Origin: Streptomyces sp. SJL17-4
Lineage (GTDB): Bacteria; Actinomycetota; Actinomycetes; Streptomycetales; Streptomycetaceae
Length of the DNA: 64,000 nt
Assembly (NCBI RefSeq): GCF_036826855.1
Contig: NZ_CP104578.1
Location: 62,001 to 126,000, forward strand
Direction: 5' to 3'
A model generated the notes under the pieces. That model was not told the origin of the DNA and ran no database searches. It worked only from the letters and a program-made list of their open reading frames with translations. The number at the start of each line of letters is the position of its first letter. The stretch's first letter is position 1. The position numbers and the translations under genes are program-made. Positions 50,182-59,694 of the stretch are shown here, piece after piece.

Positions 50182-50504
50182 GGGCGAACGTTAAGGGAGC
50201 GGGTGGGGTGCCCGGCTGCCCGAAAGTCCCTGCCCGGGGGCAGCGTAGCGTGCCCCGGCAGCCCGTCGGCCGCGGCGCGGGTCCTGCGGTGGCCGGGATG
50301 CGGGTGCCGCGGTGGCCGGGGCCGGGTTCCCGGGCGTACGAGACCCGGGTCGGGCGTCGGGTGCGCGATGTACGCGAGGGCAACGGGCGCTGCCCTCATG
50401 AGCGCCCCTTCTCCCCTGCTCTGCCCGGAGCGGTTCGACGAGAGTCGGACATCGCAGAGCCACCGCATTCCGCAGAACCACGCTCTCCGAGGAGAACCCG
50501 CACC
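50182..50504. other. Divergent promoter region of membrane-protein and sheath genes
   Basis: 323 bases. Contains direct repeats of GCGGTGGCCGGG near 50286 and 50311, and GAGGAGAA before the sheath ATG. No ORF is convincing. The promoter for the structural CIS genes must lie here, because the upstream operon is closed by a terminator and faces the other way. Confidence 0.55.
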
Positions 50505-52091
50505 ATGCCCACGTACCTGTCCCCCGGCGTCTACGTCGAGGAAGTCGCCAGCGGCTCCCGTCCCATCGAGGGCCTCGGAACCTCTGTCGCCGCGTTCGTC
50601 GGGCTCGCGCCCGTCGGACCGCTCAACGAGCCCGTGCTCGTCACCAACTGGTCCCAGTACGTGGCGTCGTTCGGTGACTTCACGGACGGGTACTACCTCG
50701 CCCACTCCGTGTACGGGTTCTTCAACAACGGCGGCACCGCCGCATACGTCGTGCGCGTCGGCGGTGGCGACGCGCAGGGCGCCACGCGGGCCGTCGGATC
50801 GGCCGCCGCCACGGCCGCCGCGCCGCAGCTCGTGGCCGGTGAGGCCGTCGCGCTCGGCACCTTCAAGGTCGCCGCGATCACGGCCGGCTCCGAGGCCGGC
50901 GGTGCGCTGACCGTCGAGGTGCAGGACGTCGAGGGCGAGGCCGAACGCTTCAAGCTGGTCGTCAAGGACGGCGAGAAGGTCGTCGAGAGCTTCGACGCCT
51001 CCGCCAAGAAGAGCGCCCGCAACTATGTGGTCGCGCAGGTCAAGCAGCGTTCCAAGACGATCGTCCTGGAGGAGGCCGCGGCCGCGGGGCAGCTCGCCAG
51101 GCCCGACGCGCAGGCCGTGACCCTCGCCCCGCCCGCGCGGATACCGGGGCAGGTCGACGCGGGCGCCGATGTCGCCGCCGCCCTGGAGTCCGGGCAGTTC
51201 ATCGGCGACTCCGCCGACCGCACCGGCTTCGGCGGCCTGGAGGCGTACGACGAGATCAACATGGTCGCCGTGCCCGACCTGATGGCCGCCTACCAGCAGG
51301 GGCTCATCGACCTGGAGCAGGTCAAGGCCGTCCAGATCGGTCTCATCGCGCACTGCGAGCTGATGGGCGACCGGATGGCGATCCTCGACCCGCCGCCGTC
51401 GCTCAACGCCCGCGACATCCGCAAGTGGCGCCAGGAGATCGCCGGTTACGACTCGCCGTACGCGGCCCTCTACTACCCGTGGATCAAGGCCTTCGACCCG
51501 GCGAGCGGCCAGACGCGGGTGGTTCCGCCGTCCGGCCACATGGCCGGCGTGTGGGCGCGCAACGACGCCGAGCGCGGTGTCCACAAGGCCCCCGCCAACG
51601 AGATCGTGCGCGGTGCGGTCGACCTGGAACTCCAGATCACGCGCGGTGAGCAGGACCTGCTCAACCCGATCGGCGTCAACTGCATCCGCGCCTTCCCCGG
51701 CCGCGGCATCCGGGTGTGGGGCGCGCGGACGCTGGCCTCCGACCCGGCCTGGCGCTACCTGAACGTGCGCCGCTACTTCAACTACCTCGAGGAGTCCATC
51801 CTCGTCGGGACGCAGTGGGTCGTCTTCGAGCCCAACGACCCGTCGCTGTGGGCCCGCATCCGCCGCAACATCTCGGCCTTCCTCGTCAACGAGTGGCGCC
51901 AGGGCGCGCTCTTCGGCCAGCGCGCCGAGGACGCCTTCTACGTGAAGTGCGACGCGGAGACCAACCCGCCGGAGTCCGTCGACCTCGGCCGTGTGGTCTG
52001 TGAGATCGGCATCGCCCCGGTGAAGCCCGCCGAGTTCGTGGTCTTCCGGCTCGCGCAGATCCAGGGCGGCGGGGGCGAGCTGGAGGAGTAG
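50505..52091 (+). CDS. CIS contractile sheath protein
   Basis: 528 residues, phage-tail/eCIS sheath: N-terminal MPTYLSPGVYVEEVASGSRPIEG with SVAAFVGLAPVGP, the surface-exposed middle domain (about 95-230), the core DEINMVAVPDLM, YYPWIKAFDP, PSGHMAGVWARNDAERGVHKAPANE and GINCIRxFPGRGIRVWGARTL-type end, and C-terminal YVKCDAETNPPESVDLGRVVCEIGIAPVKPAEFVVFRL. ATG 50505 follows GAGGAGAA. It contracts to drive the tube. Confidence 0.96.
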   Translation: MPTYLSPGVYVEEVASGSRPIEGLGTSVAAFVGLAPVGPLNEPVLVTNWSQYVASFGDFTDGYYLAHSVYGFFNNGGTAAYVVRVGGGDAQGATRAVGSAAATAAAPQLVAGEAVALGTFKVAAITAGSEAGGALTVEVQDVEGEAERFKLVVKDGEKVVESFDASAKKSARNYVVAQVKQRSKTIVLEEAAAAGQLARPDAQAVTLAPPARIPGQVDAGADVAAALESGQFIGDSADRTGFGGLEAYDEINMVAVPDLMAAYQQGLIDLEQVKAVQIGLIAHCELMGDRMAILDPPPSLNARDIRKWRQEIAGYDSPYAALYYPWIKAFDPASGQTRVVPPSGHMAGVWARNDAERGVHKAPANEIVRGAVDLELQITRGEQDLLNPIGVNCIRAFPGRGIRVWGARTLASDPAWRYLNVRRYFNYLEESILVGTQWVVFEPNDPSLWARIRRNISAFLVNEWRQGALFGQRAEDAFYVKCDAETNPPESVDLGRVVCEIGIAPVKPAEFVVFRLAQIQGGGGELEE

Positions 52092-52212
52092 TCCTCCCCC
52101 CTTCTCCCCCTTCTCCCCTCCACGCCCGCCGTGCCGCTCGACGCCCCGGCCTTCCGATCTGGGTCCGTGCGCCTGCCGCGCGCGGATCCCCCTCGAACAG
52201 GAGTGAACCCCC

Positions 52213-52656
52213 ATGTCCCTCGACACCGGTGACGCCCTCACCACCCACAATTTCGGCCTGCAGATCGACGGCGTCATGGTCGAGACCCTGCAGGAGATCA
52301 GCGGTCTCTCGATGGAGCAGGACGTCATCGAGTTCCAGCAGGTATCGGCGGACGGCAAGCCGATCATCAAGAAGCTCCCCGGCGTGAAGAAGGCCGGTGA
52401 GTGCACGGTGACCCGTGGTGCCACCCAGTCCGCCGCCTTCACCGAGTGGATCACGTCCTCCATCGCCGGCGACATGGGCGCGGCCCGCAAGGACGCGTCC
52501 ATCATCTTCCTGGACTACCAGCTCACCGAGGTCAAGCGGTACAACCTGCGCAACGCCTGGTGCACCAAGGTGGAGTTGAGCGCGACGAAGGCCGGCGACG
52601 CCGCGGCCCTGACCGAGCAGGTCACCATCACCTTCGAAGAGCTGACGCTCGGCTGA
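52213..52656 (+). CDS. CIS inner tube protein 1 (gp19/Hcp-like)
   Basis: 147 residues with the T4 gp19 tube fold: NFGLQIDGVMVETLQEISGLSMEQDVIEFQ, then KKLPGVKKAGECTVTRG, the SIAGDMGAARKDASIIFLD helix-strand and a terminal VTITFEELTLG. Stacked hexamers form the inner tube. ATG after AGGAG (52199-52203). It overlaps the next gene by TGATG. Confidence 0.95.
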   Translation: MSLDTGDALTTHNFGLQIDGVMVETLQEISGLSMEQDVIEFQQVSADGKPIIKKLPGVKKAGECTVTRGATQSAAFTEWITSSIAGDMGAARKDASIIFLDYQLTEVKRYNLRNAWCTKVELSATKAGDAAALTEQVTITFEELTLG

Positions 52657-53075
52657 TGCGACGCGAGGGATCGGCGGGCACCCAGCAGGGCCGCCAACAG
52701 GAGCCGCTCCGGACGGAGTTCGAGTTCGAGCTGCCGCGCGGGTTCGTCGACGAGTCGGGCACCGTGCACCGCAGCGGGGCGATGCGGCTGGCCACGGCCC
52801 GGGACGAGCTGCTCCCGCTGCGCGACATCCGGGTCCGCGAGAACCCGGCGTACCTGTCCGTGGTGCTGCTCGGCCGGGTCATCACCCGGCTCGGCACGCT
52901 CCCGTCGGTCCACGACGGGACGGTGGAGAACATGTTCGCCTCCGACCTGGCGTTCCTCCAGGACTTCTACCGGCAGATCAACGCGGAGGGCCACACCAGG
53001 GCCGCCGTCGCGTGCCCGCACTGCGAGGAGTCCTTCGAGGTGGAGCTGGCCGGGAGCCGCCTGGGGGAATCGTGA
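52656..53075 (+). CDS. CIS baseplate/assembly protein with C-terminal CxxC
   Basis: 139 residues, no signal. The middle VRENPAYLSVVLLGRVITRLG and NMFASDLAFLQDFYRQIN resemble the phage-tail assembly-chaperone-like proteins found next to tube genes; the C-terminus carries ACPHCEESFEVEL, a half zinc-ribbon. Position between tube and DUF6760 genes is typical of actinobacterial CIS. Coupled on both sides (TGATG, GTGA). Exact role unknown. Confidence 0.75.
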   Translation: MRREGSAGTQQGRQQEPLRTEFEFELPRGFVDESGTVHRSGAMRLATARDELLPLRDIRVRENPAYLSVVLLGRVITRLGTLPSVHDGTVENMFASDLAFLQDFYRQINAEGHTRAAVACPHCEESFEVELAGSRLGES

Positions 53076-53224
53076 CGTACGCGGCCGACCGGATCGAGGA
53101 GGAGACCGCGTACCTCGCCTTCCATTTCCACTGGGGCATGGACGACATCCTCGATCTGGAACACGCGGACCGGCGGAGGTACGTGGCCCAGGTGGCGTCG
53201 CTGGTGGAGCGGTCTCAGGCGTAA
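53072..53224 (+). CDS. DUF6760-type small CIS protein
   Basis: 50-residue protein, MTYAADRIEEETAYLAFHFHWGMDDILDLEHADRRRYV type, starting at GTG inside the previous gene's stop (GTGA). It resembles the short tail proteins (GpE-like) made next to tail chaperones in phages, where the last product is translated from an overlapping frame. Probably a tail-assembly accessory. Confidence 0.8.
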   Translation: MTYAADRIEEETAYLAFHFHWGMDDILDLEHADRRRYVAQVASLVERSQA

Positions 53225-53257
53225 CGGCGGGACAGGGAAAGGAGGTTGGAGGGGACT

Positions 53258-56173
53258 GTGGGAATGTTCGAGAAGTGGCGGGCGGCGCGGACGCGGAACG
53301 CTCGGGGCGTGGAATCCGGTATACGTGAGGAGAGCGCCGCGTACGTCGCGCCCGCGGCCTCGGGGGATGCGTGGCGGGCGTTGCCGCCCGTGCAGCGGGT
53401 CCTGGCCTCGGGTCCGCGGACCGTCGCGGAGTACGGTTTCTCCGCGTCGCTCGCGACCCACTGGAACCCCTCCTTCCAGAGCGACCTGGGCCACGGGGCG
53501 GTGCCGGACGCACCGGGCGGCGTCATGCTCGACGCGGTACGGGCTGTGCCTGCGCCTGTGGCACGGGAGTCCGCGGCGCACTCCGAGGGGGCGGAGCTGC
53601 CGGGGCTGCGGTTGCCGGTGGCGGGTACGGGGTCGGCGACGGCTTCGGGGGCGGGGACGGCTTCGGCTGTTCAGCGTGCGCCCGCGACACCGCCGGTCGA
53701 TCGGCCCGCGCCGACGCCTCGTCCCGTACGGGAGGAGGCTGCGGCCGCTCCGGTACGGGGTGGCGGCACGGCACGCGAGGCCGGGAACGCGCCTCGCTCG
53801 CCGCATACCGCCGTCCAGCGTGCCGCCGTGGCCCGCAGTGGGACGGATGACCGGGTTGTTCCGGCGTCCACGCCCCAGGTCGGTGCGGCCGGTATCACGC
53901 AACCGTCCGCCGGTTCCGCGCGGCCAAGCCCCGTACGGCCCACGCCCGTTCGGCGCTCGCCGCTGGTCTCCGCTCGGCCCGCTCAGCCGCCGCGGCAGCT
54001 GGCTCCGGCCGGTGCCGCCCGCCCCGGGGGCGTGGCCGGGCCCGGCACGGCGTCCGTCCAGCGGGCGGCCGCCCCTGCCCGTACGCCGGAGAACGGGGCG
54101 CCTTCCACGGATGCGCCCGTCACCGCCGCACCGGAGCCTTCGGCTGCCGGTCGGCCCCAGAACGTCCCGGGTCCCGCTTCCCCCGGCGGGCCCGGGACTC
54201 CCGGCCTCACGCCCGGCACTCCGGTGCAGCGCCGCCCTCCCGTACGCCGCTCGCGGCGCGCCCCGGGAGCCGACTGGAACACGACGGCGTCCACGCCGCC
54301 GGTGGCTCCGCCGACGTCCGTGGCTCCGCCGGCCTCGGCGGCTCAGGCTGTGCCGGTACCGCAGGCTGTGCCGGCGCCTCAGGCGAGTCCTCCGCCTCGG
54401 ACGTCGGCAGCCGCGCCCGCCAGTCCCACGGCTCCGGCGTCGAAGGCCGGTCCCGCCTCCCCCGCCGCGCCCACCGGTCCTGCGGCGCCGCGACCCACGA
54501 CCGGATCCACCGCCTCGGCGCGCCCCGCGACTCCGGTGGCCCGAAGCGTCGCCCGTTCCGCCGCGCCCGCCGGTCCTGCGGCGCAGGGACCCACGACCGG
54601 ATCCACCGCCTCGGCGCACCCCACTACTCCGGCAACTCCAGTGGCCCGAAGCGTCGCCCGTTCCGCCTCCCCCGCAGGCCCCCTGACTCCGTCGGCTCCA
54701 GCGACCCGGACGCCCGTCACGTCCGTCCCCCCGGCGGGTGCGGCACCCGCGCCCGGTTCCGTATCCCCGGCCGCCCCGGACGCCCGCGTACCCACAGGTC
54801 AAGCCGCCCCTGTACGCCCCACCTCACCGGTGTCCCAGTCAGGCCCGGCGGCTCCGACGCTCCCGGCGCCCCCGGCCGTACGGGCGTCCGCCAGCGCCCC
54901 CGTGAGCCCGACGACCCCGCCGACTCCCCCGACCCGGCCCGGACTCGGCGCCCCGGTTCAGCGCGCCACCACCGACGCGCCGGTATCGCGTGCGAACCCG
55001 GTGCCGCGACGGTCTCCGATCGGTGCGCCGATCACGCGCACGGCCGTGCCCTCGGAGACGTCTGCGCAGGCCAAGGCGTCACCCGCCCCGGGAATCCCCG
55101 TCGTGCCCGCTCCCCCGCAGGTGGGCCCCCTCACGAGCACCCCGTTGCCGTCGCAGGAGCCCCGTCGGGCGGCCACCCCCGCCCCGGCGTCGGCCGCGTC
55201 CGCGTCCGCGCCCGCGCCCGTGCAGCGGGCGACCGCGTACCGGAACCAGCCGTCGCCCGCCCCCGAACCACCCGTCGTGAACGTGCCGACCGCGCCGACC
55301 GCGCCCTCGACCGCCGCCCTGCCTCACGGCGCCGCGCCCGACCCGTCGACTCCTCCCCCGGTCCAGCGCGCCACGGCCGCGCCACGGCCTCAGCCTTCCA
55401 CCGACTCGCCCGCCTCGACGGTGGCCGCCGGCCCGCGCACCTCCGTCACCGCACCCACACACCCGCCCATCCCACCTGTCCTGCCGGTCCCGCCCGTCGT
55501 CACCGTCACCGACCTCCCCCGCGCCACCGCGCCCCGCGTCCAGCGGCGGGCCGTGCGTCCGCTCGCCACTGCGCGGCCTCTCACCCCGAGCCTGCCGAAC
55601 ACCGCGAGCACGCCCGCGCCCGGCCCCCAGCAGCCCGCACCCGCGCCCTCCCCGACCGCCGCCGTTCCTCTCGTCACGCCGACCGCCGCCCCCGCCCCGG
55701 CCGTTCAGCGCACGGCCGCCGCTCCGCCCCGCAGCGGCGGGGCCGCCCCCCAGGGCTCCCCGCGTCCCGTCGTCCCCCTCGCCCGGCCGTCCGCCGCGCG
55801 GCCCGTCGCCCGGCCGGTGGTCGTCCAGCGTCAGACCGCCGCCGAGGCGCCCCCGTCAGCCACGCGCGCGCCCTCGCCGGCCATGCCCGTGGTCACCCCC
55901 GCCCCGGTCCAGCGGGCCTCGGCAGCCCCCGTTCCCGCCCCGCACGCGCCACGCGCCGCCACCACGGTCACCCGGACCGCGCCCTCCCCATCCTCGCCCT
56001 CGTCCTCGCCCTCCGTGCAGCGCACCGCCGCCCCGGGCCAGGCCGACCCCGAATCACCCACCCAGCTCGACGAGTTGGCCCGCCGCCTCGTCACCCCCCT
56101 GTCGCGGCTCCTCCGCGCCGAGCTCCGTGCCGACCGCGAGCGGGTGGGCCGCCTCCGCGACCACGGCCGATGA
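53258..56173 (+). CDS. Large Pro/Ala-rich VQR-repeat protein of CIS locus
   Basis: About 971 residues. The N-terminus (1-105) is ordered: MFEKWRAARTRNARGVESG and a repeated ESAA segment, with W and P conserved. Residues about 110-925 are disordered Pro/Ala/Thr/Ser sequence with 12 spaced V-Q-R-(A/T/R) motifs, and residues about 930-971 form a charged helix (LDELARRLVTPLSRLLRAELRADRERV). GTG 53258 (GGAGG 5 bases upstream) is preferred; ATG 53264 and TTG 53246 are in frame. It may be a scaffold, tape-measure or cargo-binding protein; none can be proven here. Confidence 0.8.
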   Translation: MGMFEKWRAARTRNARGVESGIREESAAYVAPAASGDAWRALPPVQRVLASGPRTVAEYGFSASLATHWNPSFQSDLGHGAVPDAPGGVMLDAVRAVPAPVARESAAHSEGAELPGLRLPVAGTGSATASGAGTASAVQRAPATPPVDRPAPTPRPVREEAAAAPVRGGGTAREAGNAPRSPHTAVQRAAVARSGTDDRVVPASTPQVGAAGITQPSAGSARPSPVRPTPVRRSPLVSARPAQPPRQLAPAGAARPGGVAGPGTASVQRAAAPARTPENGAPSTDAPVTAAPEPSAAGRPQNVPGPASPGGPGTPGLTPGTPVQRRPPVRRSRRAPGADWNTTASTPPVAPPTSVAPPASAAQAVPVPQAVPAPQASPPPRTSAAAPASPTAPASKAGPASPAAPTGPAAPRPTTGSTASARPATPVARSVARSAAPAGPAAQGPTTGSTASAHPTTPATPVARSVARSASPAGPLTPSAPATRTPVTSVPPAGAAPAPGSVSPAAPDARVPTGQAAPVRPTSPVSQSGPAAPTLPAPPAVRASASAPVSPTTPPTPPTRPGLGAPVQRATTDAPVSRANPVPRRSPIGAPITRTAVPSETSAQAKASPAPGIPVVPAPPQVGPLTSTPLPSQEPRRAATPAPASAASASAPAPVQRATAYRNQPSPAPEPPVVNVPTAPTAPSTAALPHGAAPDPSTPPPVQRATAAPRPQPSTDSPASTVAAGPRTSVTAPTHPPIPPVLPVPPVVTVTDLPRATAPRVQRRAVRPLATARPLTPSLPNTASTPAPGPQQPAPAPSPTAAVPLVTPTAAPAPAVQRTAAAPPRSGGAAPQGSPRPVVPLARPSAARPVARPVVVQRQTAAEAPPSATRAPSPAMPVVTPAPVQRASAAPVPAPHAPRAATTVTRTAPSPSSPSSSPSVQRTAAPGQADPESPTQLDELARRLVTPLSRLLRAELRADRERVGRLRDHGR
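54475..54675. repeat. Near-perfect ~100-base tandem duplication
   Basis: The segment 54475-54570 recurs at 54571-54675 with few changes and a 9-base insertion in the second copy; it lies inside the VQR-repeat gene and encodes GPAA..PTTGSTASA.P repeats. Lengths are multiples of 3, so the frame is kept. Confidence 0.85.
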
Positions 56174-56246
56174 CCGGGACCCGCCCCACCCCCCGCCACC
56201 GCCGCCACCACCACCACTGAACGCGCCGATCCGAGAGACCGCCACC

Positions 56247-56684
56247 ATGCCCCAGCAGCCGGACCCCGCATCCACCGTCTTCTTCAAGCTCACCATCGAC
56301 GGCGAGGACCTCGGCGTGTTCAACAGCTGCGACGGTCTCTCCTCCGAGGTGGAGGTGGAGCAGCGCCGGGAGGGGGGCAACAACGGCTTCGTCTGGCAGT
56401 TGCCCACCCGCGTCACCTTCTCCACCATCCGGCTCACCCGCCCGCTCACCCCCGAGACCGCGAACGTCGCCGCCTGGATCTCGTCGCTCGCCACGGGGAT
56501 CACCCGTCCGACCGCGCAGATCGCGGCGCTGCGTGCCGACGGGTCGGTGGTGGCGCAGTGGGGCCTGGTCGAGGTGCTGCCGGTGCGGTGGACGGGGCCG
56601 ACCCTCGACCCGAGCAGCCCGGCCGTGGCGACGGAGACCCTGGAGATCGCGCACCACGGCTTCACCGATGCGGGAGGCGCCTGA
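56247..56684 (+). CDS. CIS inner tube protein 2 (gp19-like)
   Basis: 145 residues of the same fold as the 52213 gene: FFKLTIDGEDLGVFNSCDGLSSEVEVEQRREGGNNGF, TFSTIRLTRPLTPETANVAAWIS and VATETLEIAHHGF. By eCIS analogy (Pvc1/5) this is a tube initiator or second tube protein next to the hub. ATG 56247; followed one base later by the LysM gene. Confidence 0.92.
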   Translation: MPQQPDPASTVFFKLTIDGEDLGVFNSCDGLSSEVEVEQRREGGNNGFVWQLPTRVTFSTIRLTRPLTPETANVAAWISSLATGITRPTAQIAALRADGSVVAQWGLVEVLPVRWTGPTLDPSSPAVATETLEIAHHGFTDAGGA

Positions 56685-56685
56685 G

Positions 56686-57426
56686 ATGGCCCCGTTCTTC
56701 GGCGGGTCGACGGCCAGCGGCCTCTCCCGCGCCTCGCTCGCCATCCACCAGCCGCCGACCGATCTGTCGAGCTCGTACGGCGGGAGGCTCGGCGAGGTGA
56801 AGTTCGAGTTCAACCCGGATCAGCTCCAACTGAGCCGGTCCGCCCACTGGTTCACCGAGCAGGCCGTCGCGTACGACCGGGGCGCGCCGCCCAAGTTCAC
56901 CGGCAGCGAGCCGGCCCAGCTCCAGCTGGAGGTCTTCCTGGACCGTTCGGGCGACCCGTCGTCGAACGACGTGCAGCAGCAGGTGGAGCTTCTGCTGTCC
57001 TGTTGCGAGGTGACCCAACAGAGCATCGCCGCGAAGGCGCCGTCGCCGCCGTGGGTGCAGTTCTCCTGGGGTTCGTTCTCGACGGTGCAGTTCGTCGCGT
57101 ACGTGACCTCCGTGTCGGCGACGTACACCCTCTTCAGCCCCAGCGGCATCCCGATCCGGGCGACGTGTTCGCTCTCCCTCACCGAGATCTCCAGCGCGAC
57201 CAAGAAGCAGAACCCGACGTCCGGCGCCCTGTCGGCCCGCCGGGTGCACCGGACGGTCGCCGGGGACTCCCTCGCCTCCCTCGCCTGGCGCGAGTACGGC
57301 GACGCGACCCGCTGGCGGGTCATCGCGGAGGCGAACCGCATCGACGACCCGATGCGGCTGCGCCCCGGCACCGAACTGCTGCTCCCGTCCACCACCGAAA
57401 CGCCGGAGACCGAGGGCGCCTCATGA
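56686..57426 (+). CDS. CIS LysM-domain hub/baseplate protein (Pvc7-like)
   Basis: 246 residues: N-terminal tail domain (LGEVKFEFNPDQLQLSRSAHW, LEVFLDRSG, WVQFSWGSFSTVQFVAYVTSVSATYTLF) and a C-terminal LysM motif (HRTVAGDSLASLAWREYGDATRWRVIAEANRIDDPMRLRPGTELLLP). Pvc7/gp53 analogue located between tube and spike. GGGAGG before ATG; overlaps the spike gene by ATGA. Confidence 0.93.
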   Translation: MAPFFGGSTASGLSRASLAIHQPPTDLSSSYGGRLGEVKFEFNPDQLQLSRSAHWFTEQAVAYDRGAPPKFTGSEPAQLQLEVFLDRSGDPSSNDVQQQVELLLSCCEVTQQSIAAKAPSPPWVQFSWGSFSTVQFVAYVTSVSATYTLFSPSGIPIRATCSLSLTEISSATKKQNPTSGALSARRVHRTVAGDSLASLAWREYGDATRWRVIAEANRIDDPMRLRPGTELLLPSTTETPETEGAS

Positions 57427-59237
57427 GCGAGAAGACCTTCACCACCGTCCTCCACGTGCAGCTCGACGGCACGCCGCTGCCGGACCCGCTCGCGGTCCGC
57501 CTCACCGAGGGCTGGGTGGACGCGAGCGTCAACGTCCCGTCCGCGTTCCAGCTGACGTTCAGCGACAAGGACGGCACCCTCACCACGAAGTTCCCGTTCC
57601 TCAAGGTCGGCGCCATGGCGGTGCTGTCCCCCTTCACCGACGGGAAGCTCGGCGAGCCCATGCTCACCGGCGAGGTCACGGCCGTCGAGGTGGATGCGGC
57701 CCCCGGTCACGGCCGGTATCTGATCGTGCGCGGCTACGACCCCGGCCACCGTCTGCTGCGCAGCCGACGCGTCGAGGGCTATCCGAACATGACGGCCTCC
57801 GACATCGTCCGGAAGCTCGCCGCGCTCAACCGGATCCCGCTCGGCAAGGTCGACGCGACGCCGACGGTGTACGAGCTGGCCACCCAGCCCAACATCACCG
57901 ACTGGGACTTCCTGTCCCGGCTCGCCCGGGAGAACGACGTCCGGCTGTCGCTCGACCCGGCCGGCCGGCTCGTGTTCGCCGCGCTGCCCCCGGCCTCCTC
58001 GGCGCCCGCCGACACCACGCCGGCGGCGGCCAGCCCGTACGTCCTGGACTTCGGGAGCAACACGCTGCAGAGCCGGGTGTCCGTGACCGCCGCCGGGCAG
58101 GTCGGGAAGGTCGACGTGCGGGGCTGGGATCCCCTTACCAAGCAGGCGTTGTCCTCGCCGACGCCCGCCGTCGCGAGCAAGGAGATCGTCTCCGACATCA
58201 CCCCGGCGCAGCTCTCCGCGCCGTTCGGTCCGGCCGAACTCGCCGCGACCGACACGCCGTTCACGACCCAGTCGGAGGTGACGCAGGCGGCGACGGCGCT
58301 CGCCGACGACGTCACCGGGTCGTTCGCGGAGCTGGAGGTCGCCGTCACCGGCAATCCGGCGCTGAAGCCGGGGCAGCCGGTGGCCGTGAAGGGCGCCGGC
58401 TTCCCGTTCGAGGGGCGGTACACCGCCACCGGTGTCCGTCATGTCTTCGCGTCCGGACGGCAGTTCGCGACTTGGCTGACCGTGTCCGGCCGGCAGTTCC
58501 GGTCGCTGTACGGGACGGCTTCCGGCGGCGGGGAGGCCGCGCCGCCGATGCCCGGTGTCGCGGTCGCGCTGGTCACCAACACCAAGGACCCGCTCTCGCT
58601 CGGCCGGGTCAGGCTGCGGTTCCCGTGGCTGTCGGCGACGTACGAGAGCGGCTGGTGCCGGGTCGCCCAGCTCGGCGGGCGCGGGGGCGGCGGCCTCATG
58701 CTGCCCGAGGTGGACGACGAGGTGCTGTGCGCCTTCGACCGGGGTTCCCTTGAACACCCGTACGTCCTGGCGGGGTTGTACAACGGCGTCGACAAGCACA
58801 CCCCGGCGACCGACCGGGTGCCGCCCGTCGACCCGACGAGCGGGCGCGTCCAGTGGCGTGCCCTGACGTCCCGTACCGGTCACACCGTGGAGCTGCGCGA
58901 GGAGGGCGGCCGGACGCGTGCCTCGCACGGCATCCGGCTGCGGACCGCGAAGGGCGGACTGAGCGTCGAGCTGAACGAGGCGCGCACCACCCTGACGATC
59001 GCCAGCGACGGGACGGTCACCATTTCGGGGGCCCGGGGGGTCACGGTCGAGTCGGGGGCGGATCTCACGCTCTCGGCGACGGGGCGAATCACGCTCGACG
59101 CGGGGCTCGGCGTGAACATCAAGGCCGGGACGAAGTTCAAGGTCTCGGCTCTCACCGAGGCCGTGGTCAACGCGCCGGCCCTCATCACGATGACCCCGCC
59201 GTTGCCCAACCCGCTCAAGGCGAGCCTGCCGTTCTGA
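57423..59237 (+). CDS. CIS spike/VgrG-like protein (Pvc8-like)
   Basis: 604 residues: N-terminal gp27-like hub domains (FTTVLHVQLDGTPLPD, IVRGYDPGHRLLRSRRVEGYPNMTASDIVRKLA, WDFLSRLARENDVRLSLDPAGRLVF) and, from about 345, an OB fold (MPGVAVALVTNTKDPLSLGRVRLRFPWLS) leading to the beta-helical spike (GTVTISGARGVTVESGADLTLS, GLGVNIKAGTK). Makes the central hub and puncturing tip. Start overlaps the LysM gene (ATGA). Confidence 0.94.
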   Translation: MSEKTFTTVLHVQLDGTPLPDPLAVRLTEGWVDASVNVPSAFQLTFSDKDGTLTTKFPFLKVGAMAVLSPFTDGKLGEPMLTGEVTAVEVDAAPGHGRYLIVRGYDPGHRLLRSRRVEGYPNMTASDIVRKLAALNRIPLGKVDATPTVYELATQPNITDWDFLSRLARENDVRLSLDPAGRLVFAALPPASSAPADTTPAAASPYVLDFGSNTLQSRVSVTAAGQVGKVDVRGWDPLTKQALSSPTPAVASKEIVSDITPAQLSAPFGPAELAATDTPFTTQSEVTQAATALADDVTGSFAELEVAVTGNPALKPGQPVAVKGAGFPFEGRYTATGVRHVFASGRQFATWLTVSGRQFRSLYGTASGGGEAAPPMPGVAVALVTNTKDPLSLGRVRLRFPWLSATYESGWCRVAQLGGRGGGGLMLPEVDDEVLCAFDRGSLEHPYVLAGLYNGVDKHTPATDRVPPVDPTSGRVQWRALTSRTGHTVELREEGGRTRASHGIRLRTAKGGLSVELNEARTTLTIASDGTVTISGARGVTVESGADLTLSATGRITLDAGLGVNIKAGTKFKVSALTEAVVNAPALITMTPPLPNPLKASLPF

Positions 59238-59285
59238 CGGCGCTCCCGCCGTCCCGTCCCGTGGAATCCAGAGGAGGATCTTCCC

Positions 59286-59684
59286 TTGAGTGAGCACTTC
59301 GTCGGTGCGGGCTGGGCCTTCCCGCTGCGGACCGGCCCGAGCGGTTCCATCGCGCTCGTCCGGCGCGACCGGGAGATCGAGGAGTCGATGCGGCTCGTCC
59401 TCGCCACCGCGCCGGGCGAGCGGCCCATGCGGCCCGAATTCGGTTGCGCGGTACATGAGTTGGTGTTCGCTCCGGTCAACGACTCGACGATGGGCCGGGT
59501 CCGCTACGAGGTGATGTCCTCGCTCGACCGCTGGGAGCCGCGCATCGACGTGGAGGAGGTCACGGTCTCCCCCGCGCCAGGGGAGCCGACCACCCTCTTC
59601 ATCGACATCCGGTACCGGGTGCGCGGCGCCAACAACCCGCGCAACCTCGTCTTCCCCTTCTACGTCATCCCCTCCGAGGACTGA
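59286..59684 (+). CDS. CIS gp25-like baseplate protein (Pvc9-like)
   Basis: 132 residues of the gp25/IraD fold: VRRDREIEESMRLVLATAPGERPMRPEFGC, VHELVFAPVNDSTMGRVRYEV and RWEPRIDVEEVTV. The Glu in VEEV belongs to the conserved gp25 motif. Start is TTG 59286, decided by GAGGAGG 8 bases upstream. It nucleates sheath assembly. Confidence 0.94.
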   Translation: MSEHFVGAGWAFPLRTGPSGSIALVRRDREIEESMRLVLATAPGERPMRPEFGCAVHELVFAPVNDSTMGRVRYEVMSSLDRWEPRIDVEEVTVSPAPGEPTTLFIDIRYRVRGANNPRNLVFPFYVIPSED

Positions 59685-59694
59685 AAGAGCCACC

